NCBI GenBank assembly: GCA_031263345.1
Contig: JAISFY010000088.1
Location: 1-20,080 of the forward strand
Direction: 5' to 3'
Length of the DNA stretch: 20,080 bases
DNA from: Holosporales bacterium
Lineage (GTDB): Bacteria > Pseudomonadota > Alphaproteobacteria > RUG11792
The notes beneath the pieces are model-generated. The model saw only the letters and a list, made by a program, of their open reading frames with translations. It was not told the DNA's origin and did not search any database. Positions 14,206-20,080 of this stretch are shown here, one piece after another (positions within the stretch are counted from its first letter, which is position 1; the number at the start of each line of letters is the position of its first letter). The position numbers and the translations under genes are program-made.

Positions 14206-15675
14206 TTATTCCTCGCCCTCAAATACTTTTAAAATCCTCCCAGCGGAACACCGGAAATCGAGGCCTAGGACGTGCCCTAGTGTTGGAGCGATATCAACGA
14301 CGTCCATATCCCTAATAATAATTCCCTTCTTAATCCCTGGCCCCCAGATCGCAAACGTAGTAAAATTTTCTCTTGGATTGTGACCATGATGGGCCTTATA
14401 AAAGGTATCATTCACCTTAATATCCCCATCCGGATGTAAATTATGTATAAACATTACTCCCGGTTTGGCAGTGCATGCTAAATCGTAATCCGTTCCGGCA
14501 TGTAAGTCATCCAAGTCTTCCCGCAGTAATACGCTTTCAATTCCAAATGCTGCTTGGTTCCGTTTTAATAACTTAATCACTTTGGATTTTGTCGATTCTT
14601 TTTTATCGGCAGCAATGCGAATCAAGAATGACTTTCCGACCGACTCACCATAAGCGCTACATGAGATTATTTTTCTATCGGATATTCGTATTAATCCATT
14701 TCTCCAAAATAAATTGTTTAAATAAACGTATGTATTAACATCAAAGATCAAATGATCAGACATCAAGCTAAATACTGTATCATTATATGTTCCAGCCATC
14801 TTCGAAGCCCGAATAAAACGTTCCAGATTATTTTGATAACTCAAAAGGAATGGCCTTGCCTCGGCAGATTGAGTACCAAAATTGTGAGCAACTAGGTCGT
14901 ACCCACCTTGTTGTATACACGTTAGATGCGCTTTACGATTTAATATTGCATCCTCCGCAGCAAAGGCATAACTATCATCCAATAACCTACCGACAATTTC
15001 TAGCAGAGATAAATTTTCAGATAATCTTGAAACATTACTAATCAGCCCAGAAGCTATATGCTTTAATCCATAAATGGATGACATTTTTTTGAAAATACAT
15101 CCGGCGATCCCAGTATCCCTAGTACTTGCTATATCAGGGATGTTATAATATATACATGGGTCATCTTGAGACATCACGAATCCAACAGATGCCGTGATTA
15201 GCCCACTTTTGAATGCAAGATCTGTGAGTTTTTTGTATTTACAATCAGATCTGTTATTTAATGTCGAATCTTCATACGGCTTATCCTGATCACCAAAGAG
15301 AATTTCATCCAATGAATAATCCATTGTTCTGGAAATTTGGTGAGTTCTCGGATGTTCTCCGGTTAAGGCCGAGACATGCATGGTCGACGTTTGAGCAGGA
15401 AATGTTCCGAGCATCATCGATGAAATGGCCCCTCCACTTATGGCCTCGTCGATAAGCGGGGAACGAGTCCTCATTTCCGCGAATTGTGATGGACTAATTC
15501 CATCAAGATTAATGAAAACGACGTGCTTTGCCTTCTCCAGACCGGTCCAACGAGGAGCCGGAGTAATAAGCGAATAAGTATCTATGGCATGATTAACAGC
15601 TCGTGGAACATCTTGTACAAAAAATTGGACAGCACTCACAAGCAGTTTAGCTGCTGAATATATAAAACTTGACAT
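14206..15675 (-). CDS. Alkaline-phosphatase-superfamily phosphodiesterase/nucleotide pyrophosphatase-like protein
   Basis: This 489-residue protein matches the type I phosphodiesterase/nucleotide pyrophosphatase pattern. VVFINLDGISPSQ provides the first metal ligand, Asp58. GTFPAQTSTMHVSALTGEHPRTHQI follows, with Thr91 aligned to the nucleophile of the TFP motif, and SDHLIFD supplies an Asp-His metal pair. A late HGHNPRENFTTFAIWGPGIKKG supplies another histidine. The reaction is hydrolysis of a phosphodiester or phosphomonoester; the substrate cannot be read from the sequence. The N-terminal 20 residues are moderately hydrophobic but do not form a clear signal peptide, so location is uncertain. 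The gene is convergent with nuoD and divergent from the secreted cysteine-rich gene. AP-superfamily membership is confident; a sulfatase or phosphonate hydrolase role cannot be excluded. Confidence 0.8.
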   Translation of the reverse strand: MSSFIYSAAKLLVSAVQFFVQDVPRAVNHAIDTYSLITPAPRWTGLEKAKHVVFINLDGISPSQFAEMRTRSPLIDEAISGGAISSMMLGTFPAQTSTMHVSALTGEHPRTHQISRTMDYSLDEILFGDQDKPYEDSTLNNRSDCKYKKLTDLAFKSGLITASVGFVMSQDDPCIYYNIPDIASTRDTGIAGCIFKKMSSIYGLKHIASGLISNVSRLSENLSLLEIVGRLLDDSYAFAAEDAILNRKAHLTCIQQGGYDLVAHNFGTQSAEARPFLLSYQNNLERFIRASKMAGTYNDTVFSLMSDHLIFDVNTYVYLNNLFWRNGLIRISDRKIISCSAYGESVGKSFLIRIAADKKESTKSKVIKLLKRNQAAFGIESVLLREDLDDLHAGTDYDLACTAKPGVMFIHNLHPDGDIKVNDTFYKAHHGHNPRENFTTFAIWGPGIKKGIIIRDMDVVDIAPTLGHVLGLDFRCSAGRILKVFEGEE

Positions 15676-15775
15676 ATTTTACTTTTTCACCGAACCAACA
15701 AAAATATGACATTTTCTTAAGTATGGACACAAAAAGAAAAAAGAATAATTAATGTCTAGCAATAAAGTTTCCTCT

Positions 15776-15792
15776 TCGATATTAGTGGTTTA
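15776..15792 (+). repeat. 17-base intergenic motif, copy 2
   Basis: TCGATATTAGTGGTTTA is identical to 6530-6546. Its last bases overlap the presumed -35 position of the downstream promoter. Confidence 0.7.
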
Positions 15793-15818
15793 TTAACTAT
15801 TTATGTTAAAAATATAAT
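15790..15818 (+). promoter_or_regulatory. Promoter candidate for the secreted cysteine-rich gene
   Basis: A consensus TATAAT (15813-15818) has TTATTA (15790-15795) 17 bases upstream. The -35 is weak and overlaps the end of the 17-base motif, which suggests that a regulator could act there. Transcription would start near 15825. Confidence 0.5.
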
Positions 15819-15869
15819 ATATCGAAACGAAAATTATAAAACGATATCATACAGTCACTGGTGGAATCC

Positions 15870-15908
15870 ATGCGACTAAACAAAGAAAGCATAGAGGGAG
15901 GAATATAA
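15870..15908 (+). CDS. Possible 12-codon leader peptide
   Basis: ATG at 15870, preceded by GGTGGA five to ten bases upstream, opens a 12-codon ORF (MRLNKESIEGGI) ending in TAA at 15906-15908. It contains the ribosome site of the next gene and stops three bases before its ATG. Translation of this ORF could therefore control access to that site. It may equally be chance; the short length gives no coding evidence. Confidence 0.25.
   Translation: MRLNKESIEGGI
15896..15902 (+). promoter_or_regulatory. Strong ribosome site of the secreted cysteine-rich gene
   Basis: GGGAGGA lies nine bases before ATG at 15912 and fixes that start. Confidence 0.7.
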
Positions 15909-15911
15909 AAC

Positions 15912-16952
15912 ATGCGATTACTACATTTGTGTAATGTGGTTCTGTTGATGTTGTATTACAACAGTACATACGCGAGCTGTTTGTGTCCAGAAGGGATTCA
16001 GTTATGCTTCGAATCCGTAAATGGAGAATTATTTATATGTAAAGATCAGGAAGAAGGATGTACATGCGGACTAACCGAGAAATTACAAGAAATTCTAGGA
16101 GACTCTAATACAAGTTTAGGTGTATTTCTAAAAATTACTCCAGAGCAAGTATGTTCTTGGCTAACTCAGATTTCTCTGCAAGATTCGGACGCTATAAAGC
16201 AAGTTATGCAAAAGTATTTTAATTGTCATTGCGGTGATCCCAGCGGGGACCACCCTTGTAGCAAGTTAGTATTTAATCCTCCCACTATCCCTGACAAATT
16301 ATGTGTTGCTGAGAAGTATAAATACCTAAAGTCTCATCTTCCGATCGGGGAATGGTGTCCGTTATATCAATGCATCATTAACACCCCATATATCGACTTG
16401 TTCGAAAGATTTTCTTATACTTTATCTGGGAATTTCTATTATCTATTCCAAAGTAAAACTCCAAATACAGCTAATTTACATAAGTTTATTCAGAAATTGG
16501 AACGTATAAAAGGGAAAATCGGAGAATCGTTTGATAGTAGTAAAAGCGAAATTCTGGAGCAATATCCGATATTTGCTGATACACTAGAAATACAAGACGA
16601 AGAAGATGTTACATTGGGTAAAATTAAACAACTAGTTAAGCCTCTGCATCTACCTGATGTAGCAAAATACCGCGTCCAAGGCCTGTATTATACCGACGCT
16701 CTCCTTAAACAATTAAATGCGCATATCTTTCAATTCGACTACCTACAAGAAAATCCGAACAGTATCTTCGGAGTCATAGAGCAAGTAATCAGCAGATTTG
16801 AACCACAAAAAATTAGTAGAGTCGCTAAACGATACGTCAGACTACTGAGAGAAATCATCCAGAAAAGGCCGCTAATCGAACCGGAAACCGCAGCATGGGC
16901 TATACAGCATCCTAAAGGGATCACGGGCGTAATAAAGTTATTTAACTACTAA
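15912..16952 (+). CDS. Secreted cysteine-rich protein of unknown family
   Basis: I do not recognise this 346-residue protein. Residues 1-21 form a signal peptide (hydrophobic core VVLLMLYY, cleavage likely after T-Y-A21). The next part, residues 23-154, holds 13 cysteines (C23, 25, 32, 43, 50, 52, 81, 105, 107, 116, 131, 149, 154) including three CxC pairs; the C-terminal 190 residues have none and look mainly helical and charged. The layout suggests a disulfide-bonded exported head joined to a helical tail. The Y-A-S-C sequence at 20-23 is a poor lipobox. The gene has a strong ribosome site and its own promoter region, and is divergent from the phosphodiesterase gene. Thirteen is an odd number, so at least one cysteine is unpaired or binds metal or an intermolecular partner. 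A role outside the cytoplasm, perhaps host-facing, is inference. Confidence 0.8.
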   Translation: MRLLHLCNVVLLMLYYNSTYASCLCPEGIQLCFESVNGELFICKDQEEGCTCGLTEKLQEILGDSNTSLGVFLKITPEQVCSWLTQISLQDSDAIKQVMQKYFNCHCGDPSGDHPCSKLVFNPPTIPDKLCVAEKYKYLKSHLPIGEWCPLYQCIINTPYIDLFERFSYTLSGNFYYLFQSKTPNTANLHKFIQKLERIKGKIGESFDSSKSEILEQYPIFADTLEIQDEEDVTLGKIKQLVKPLHLPDVAKYRVQGLYYTDALLKQLNAHIFQFDYLQENPNSIFGVIEQVISRFEPQKISRVAKRYVRLLREIIQKRPLIEPETAAWAIQHPKGITGVIKLFNY

Positions 16953-16970
16953 CCTTAGCCGTCTCGCCCT

Positions 16971-17249
16971 CTATTTTGTATGTGAATTGTCGTAGTGGTG
17001 CTTTTGCCAGATGGAAATACACGCTACGACCGTCCCAAACCCGTTACTTAAGACCACGTACCTATCCCCTCTCATATAGAATAGACCATATACGGCCCAA
17101 GATACCGAACAGACGAGATAATTCAATAGCATGATCATCGAGACATCACCCGTCGACCTCGTCTTAAACGATTTATAGACCTGTGGAACCATTCCGATGA
17201 TCGTCGTAATCGACGCCACTCCCCCCAAGAAGTTTTCCCAAAAAACCAT
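16971..17249 (-). CDS. SemiSWEET/PQ-loop-type small transporter
   Basis: This 92-residue membrane protein has three predicted helices (about 6-22, 38-57 and 64-80) and the PQ motif at Pro22-Gln23 within GMVPQVYKSFKTRSTGDVS. That arrangement is the bacterial SemiSWEET pattern, in which two three-helix subunits form a sugar uniporter in the inner membrane. The ATG at 17249 has AAGGAG about 14 bases upstream, farther than ideal. It lies 34 bases after the rpsA stop on the same strand, with an A9 run between, so it may be cotranscribed with rpsA at a lower level. Sugar is the likely substrate class for the family; the actual one is unknown. Confidence 0.85.
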   Translation of the reverse strand: MVFWENFLGGVASITTIIGMVPQVYKSFKTRSTGDVSMIMLLNYLVCSVSWAVYGLFYMRGDRYVVLSNGFGTVVACISIWQKHHYDNSHTK

Positions 17250-17282
17250 AAAAGTATATTAATCTCCTTAGTTTTTTTTTGG

Positions 17283-18626
17283 TTATGCTATCTCTAGCTG
17301 CTTAATCCCTAAGTTGATTCTTTCCTTTTCAGGATTAACATCCAGAACGACAACTTCAATTTTCTGCCCCCTTTGTAAATCCTTGAATTTATCATCTTTG
17401 GTGTCAGAGCTCTGGGAAACATCTGAAATATGGACCATACCATCCAGAAGGTCAGTTACACCGACAAAAATCCCGAATTCAGTAATATTCTTAACGACCC
17501 CCTCCAGTCTTGTCCCAACCGGATGAGTTTCAGCAAATTGTTTCCACGGATTTTCCTGACACTGCTTGAGTCCGAGACTAATCTTCCGTTTCGCCGGATT
17601 AACGTCTAGCACGACGACTTCAACCTCATCTCCAATCGAAACATGCTTGCTGGGATGAGTATTTTTCCTGAGCCAACTAATCTCAGTCATATAAATCATA
17701 CCCTCTATACACTCCTCGAGCTCCACAAACGCCCCGTAATCCGTAACATTTGATACCTTTCCTTTATACCGATTCCCGATGATATATCTTTGCTCAATCC
17801 CTTCCCACGGAGTTTTCACCAGCTGTTTCATTCCAAGCGACACTCTGCCCGTTTCTTTATTAAATTTCAGAATCTGAACCTGAACGACATCACCAACCTT
17901 GACCATATCTGACGGAGAGGCTACCCTCTTCCATGACATGTCCGTAACATGTAGCAGTCCATCAATCCCACCAATATCAACAAAAACTCCATAATCGGTA
18001 ATATTTTTGACGGCTCCTTGAATTATCATTCCCTCTTCGAGTTTCGAGATAATTTCCGATTTCGCCTCGTTTCGTGCGGCCTCTAGCACAGCTCTTCTCG
18101 AGACGACTATATTATTTCTCGTCCTATCCATCTTTAAAACTTTGAATGGCTGCGGAACATTCAAAAGGGGCGCAATATCTTTTACAATCCTAAGATCAAC
18201 TTGACTACCCGGCAAAAAAGCCGTCGTTCCAGAAATATCAACTGAGAATCCGCCGTTAGTCCGGCCAACTATAAATCCTTCCACAACCGAATCGGCTGCC
18301 ATATGAGCTTCAATATTTTTCCAAACGGCCTCTCTTTTCGCCTTTTCGATACTTAAAATGGGTTCACCATTTCTGTCTTCAAAACGCTCGACAAAAACGT
18401 CAAGAGTATCTCCAATAGAAAGAGAATCGACGCCCTTTAACGCTTTAATATCGTTGACATTCAAAAGTCCCTCCGCTTTGAGACCAACGTCCACAACCGC
18501 GTAATCATTTCGAAGGACAACGATAGTACCGGTAACAACCTTCCCTTCGATCGCATCATCTCCAAAGCTGGACTCAGCTAAAAGATTGGCAAAACTCGAT
18601 TTCTCATTAGATTGGTTAGAGATCAT
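17283..18626 (-). CDS. rpsA: 30S ribosomal protein S1, five-domain form
   Basis: The 447-residue protein contains five S1/OB-fold domains at about residues 28-95, 112-178, 198-268, 285-355 and 372-443. The last three have the RNA-binding pattern (for example DYGVFVDIGGIDGLLH and DYGAFVELEE) and the first two are divergent, as in proteobacterial S1, where they dock on S2 and the ribosome. S1 helps mRNA bind to the 30S subunit. Most proteobacterial S1 proteins have six domains and about 550-570 residues; here the sixth is missing and the stop is clean. The reading frame is open farther up to 18797, but that stretch overlaps the response-regulator gene and is not S1-like, so ATG at 18626 was chosen. 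The extended -10 promoter at 18705 lies upstream. Confidence 0.95.
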   Translation of the reverse strand: MISNQSNEKSSFANLLAESSFGDDAIEGKVVTGTIVVLRNDYAVVDVGLKAEGLLNVNDIKALKGVDSLSIGDTLDVFVERFEDRNGEPILSIEKAKREAVWKNIEAHMAADSVVEGFIVGRTNGGFSVDISGTTAFLPGSQVDLRIVKDIAPLLNVPQPFKVLKMDRTRNNIVVSRRAVLEAARNEAKSEIISKLEEGMIIQGAVKNITDYGVFVDIGGIDGLLHVTDMSWKRVASPSDMVKVGDVVQVQILKFNKETGRVSLGMKQLVKTPWEGIEQRYIIGNRYKGKVSNVTDYGAFVELEECIEGMIYMTEISWLRKNTHPSKHVSIGDEVEVVVLDVNPAKRKISLGLKQCQENPWKQFAETHPVGTRLEGVVKNITEFGIFVGVTDLLDGMVHISDVSQSSDTKDDKFKDLQRGQKIEVVVLDVNPEKERINLGIKQLEIA

Positions 18627-18704
18627 AATCACCCGAATCGCTCGTAAAAACCTCACCCACCCTGGGAAGGTAACAAGCAAAAAAAACTGCCGCCATTGTC
18701 CATT

Positions 18705-18713
18705 AGTGTAGCA
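18705..18713 (-). promoter_or_regulatory. Extended -10 promoter element of rpsA
   Basis: On the minus strand TGCTACACT (18713-18705) follows a T7 run (18719-18713 on that strand). No -35 is evident at 17 or 18 bases. Start of transcription would be near 18698, leaving a leader of about 70 bases. Confidence 0.45.
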
Positions 18714-18742
18714 AAAAAAGAGACAGCTCGATAGAGGAACAA

Positions 18743-19432
18743 TTATAAGCTTGGCGTTATGGCGTATCCGATGTGTCGAATAGTCCGAATAATACACGGA
18801 TTTCTAGAATCATCACCTATCTTTTTCCTAAGGCGAGTAATTTGAACATCGATCGTCCTATCCGAAACAATAAACCTAAACTTTTTTGCTAATTCTTTTC
18901 TAGGGAATGGATAATTAGGTCGTGCACATAACGTTTTTAAGAGCACCATTTCGGAATCCGATAAATTTACAATCTTTGAATTTAAAGATAACACTCCAGT
19001 TTCTAGATTAAACTCACAATCCCCAAATCTCAGAATAGTCCCTGGAATATGACCAATATTCCTGGAACGTCTAATCATAGCGCATAGCCTGACCAATAAT
19101 TCTTTCGGTTCGAATGGTTTCGTGATATAATCATCAAATCCACTTTCAAATCCGAGGACTTTATCGTCGATATCGCTCATGGACGTCAGCATCATAGCCG
19201 GAATGTTTCGAAATCCGACTGACGATGATCTTAATCTCTTAATAAAATCGATTCCGCTTTCAATTGGCATCATCCAATCGACGATGATAGCATCGAAGGC
19301 CTTGGAGGCAAGAGAGTCAAACCCAGCCGACGTCGAACCAACCCCAACCGCATCGAAGCTTTTTTGAATTAGCAGGTTAATCACGAGATCCAACAATCGA
19401 TTATCATCATCAATGACAAGGACGGATATCAA
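18743..19432 (-). CDS. OmpR/PhoB-family two-component response regulator
   Basis: The 229-residue protein has an N-terminal receiver domain with the acidic pocket D8-D10, phosphoacceptor Asp52 (IIVDWMMP), Thr83 and Lys105 (ITKPF). A C-terminal winged-helix DNA-binding domain (about 135-229) ends with SDRTIDVQITRLRKKIGDD and IRTIRHIGYAI, typical of the OmpR/PhoB class. Such proteins are activated by a histidine kinase and bind direct-repeat operators. No kinase gene is adjacent, so it is an orphan here. The start is TTG at 19432, supported by AGGAGG five bases upstream; no in-frame ATG precedes the receiver. Its target genes are unknown; the repeated intergenic motifs in this window are possible operators, but only by speculation. 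Confidence 0.93.
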   Translation of the reverse strand: MISVLVIDDDNRLLDLVINLLIQKSFDAVGVGSTSAGFDSLASKAFDAIIVDWMMPIESGIDFIKRLRSSSVGFRNIPAMMLTSMSDIDDKVLGFESGFDDYITKPFEPKELLVRLCAMIRRSRNIGHIPGTILRFGDCEFNLETGVLSLNSKIVNLSDSEMVLLKTLCARPNYPFPRKELAKKFRFIVSDRTIDVQITRLRKKIGDDSRNPCIIRTIRHIGYAITPSL

Positions 19433-19437
19433 TCCAA

Positions 19438-19443
19438 CCTCCT
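19438..19443 (-). promoter_or_regulatory. Consensus ribosome site of the response-regulator TTG start
   Basis: AGGAGG on the minus strand is five bases before TTG at 19432 and supports that start. Confidence 0.65.
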
Positions 19444-19468
19444 CATCTCAAAAATTTCATTCTCAGTC

Positions 19469-19497
19469 AACATAGCCATGTACCATAAAGTTCTTAA
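19469..19497 (-). promoter_or_regulatory. Weak promoter candidate for the response regulator
   Basis: TTAAGA (19497-19492) and TATGTT (19474-19469) are 17 bases apart, each four of six matches. The gene may also be read through from the F-protein gene. Confidence 0.3.
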
Positions 19498-19511
19498 ATT
19501 ATCTACTGCCC

Positions 19512-20080
19512 TCAAATTCCCAAATCGATGATAGAGTACATGGGTAACACGATCGAACAGACGATTAGGATTAATATAAATCCTATCACGATTATCGTCA
19601 GCGGCTGAATTAAATTAATGACCTTTTCCAGTTTTTGTTGCAATCGAAGCCTCATCATATCGGCAACGGATCTAAATGCAGACCATAAGTCCCCTGCCCT
19701 TTCCCCCGTCTCGATTATCGATATCTCATATTCCGTAAACGTCTTGCAAGCCCGCATGGAATTGGCAAGAGAATTTCCGTCTCGAATAAGTCCTTCTAAC
19801 TTGCTAATACCGATATTCTCATCAATATTCGCGGTGCTTCTGATCGCATCCAAAAGATTAATCTTTTCCTGTAGCATAATTGAAATACCATAAAAGAAAT
19901 TCAGTACCATAAACTCGCGTCGAATATTATTAATCAATGGCAATACCTTCGTAATTTTTTTATGAATCCGTTTCGACTTGAACATAAATAATCCCAATAA
20001 GATTGCGAAAAGTAATATCCCAATTAAAATGACAGTATGATTAGTACAAAACGAACTGAAAGTTAAAACGCAGTGTGTAA
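19512..20080 (-). CDS. gspF: Type II secretion/type IV pilus inner-membrane F protein, C-terminal part (runs off right edge)
   Basis: The frame is open from the window edge at 20080 to the stop at 19512, so the gene enters from the right and only about its last 190 codons are visible. They comprise a membrane helix (about 20040-19995), a cytoplasmic GspF domain with LLDAIRSTANIDENI, SLANSMRACKTF and the strongly conserved IIETGERAGDL pattern, and a final helix ending LPMYSIIDLGI. This is the second F domain of GspF/PilC proteins, the inner-membrane platform around which secretion or pilus ATPases act. The TTG-started 161-residue reading (start 19997) is only an internal start. Whether it serves secretion, pili or competence depends on genes outside the window. 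Confidence 0.88.
   Translation of the reverse strand, partial: THCVLTFSSFCTNHTVILIGILLFAILLGLFMFKSKRIHKKITKVLPLINNIRREFMVLNFFYGISIMLQEKINLLDAIRSTANIDENIGISKLEGLIRDGNSLANSMRACKTFTEYEISIIETGERAGDLWSAFRSVADMMRLRLQQKLEKVINLIQPLTIIVIGFILILIVCSIVLPMYSIIDLGI

Larger units (their letters stand above)
15676..15911. other. Divergent intergenic region upstream of the secreted cysteine-rich gene
   Basis: These 236 AT-rich bases hold the second exact copy of the 17-base motif (15776-15792), a TAACTATT (15794-15801), a consensus TATAAT (15813-15818) and a possible leader ORF (15870-15908). TCGATAT at 15776 and its inverse ATATCGA at 15819 flank the promoter. No clear promoter was found for the minus-strand phosphodiesterase gene. 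Confidence 0.65.

Noticed and set aside
14204..14220. GGGC/GCCC hairpin between convergent nuoD and phosphodiesterase genes
   Set aside because: The stem is only four pairs, the loop is nine bases and there is no T tract on either strand.
18627..18797. N-terminal extension of rpsA by 57 residues
   Set aside because: The extension overlaps the end of the response-regulator gene, has no S1-like sequence and covers the promoter element at 18705; ATG at 18626 gives a normal S1 N-terminus.
1..20080. CRISPR arrays, insertion sequences, rRNA genes
   Set aside because: No regularly spaced repeats, transposase-like ORFs or rRNA-like sequence were seen.

Overview
The window reads as a stretch of a moderately AT-rich, compact bacterial chromosome. 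The gene content fits an alphaproteobacterium, possibly an intracellular one of the Holosporales/Rickettsiales kind: NuoD is not fused to NuoC, core genes are packed with 4-base ATGA overlaps, and complex I and polyamine-uptake genes are present without their usual partners. This placement is an inference from gene content only; no rRNA or marker phylogeny is available here.

Layout. Positions 1-6411 are mostly minus-strand housekeeping genes, read right to left: a predicted five-helix membrane protein, murG, radA, lon and the start of a TatD-type nuclease that runs off the left edge. A tRNA-Gln(UUG) gene lies on the plus strand and its 3' end overlaps the 3' end of murG. A 313-base divergent intergenic region (6412-6724), rich in short repeats, precedes a plus-strand run: potA-potB, acpP-fabF, pyk-rluC and a 68-residue coiled-coil ORF followed by nuoD. 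From 14206 onward come a minus-strand AP-superfamily phosphodiesterase, a divergent secreted cysteine-rich protein of unknown family (plus strand), and a minus-strand run holding a SemiSWEET-type transporter, ribosomal protein S1, an OmpR/PhoB-type response regulator and the C-terminal part of a type II secretion/pilus F protein that leaves the right edge.

How the parts fit. acpP-fabF serve fatty acid synthesis, murG cell-wall synthesis, pyk glycolysis, lon and radA protein quality control and recombination. potAB, the SemiSWEET protein, the phosphodiesterase, the cysteine-rich secreted protein and the F protein suggest exchange across the envelope. The least explained parts are the cysteine-rich exported protein at 15912-16952, its leader region, and a 17-base motif that the leader shares exactly with the intergenic region upstream of potA. 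A second pattern is a T7-G tract placed directly before the -10 element of three promoters (acpP, pyk, rpsA).

No CRISPR array, insertion sequence, integrase or rRNA was seen.
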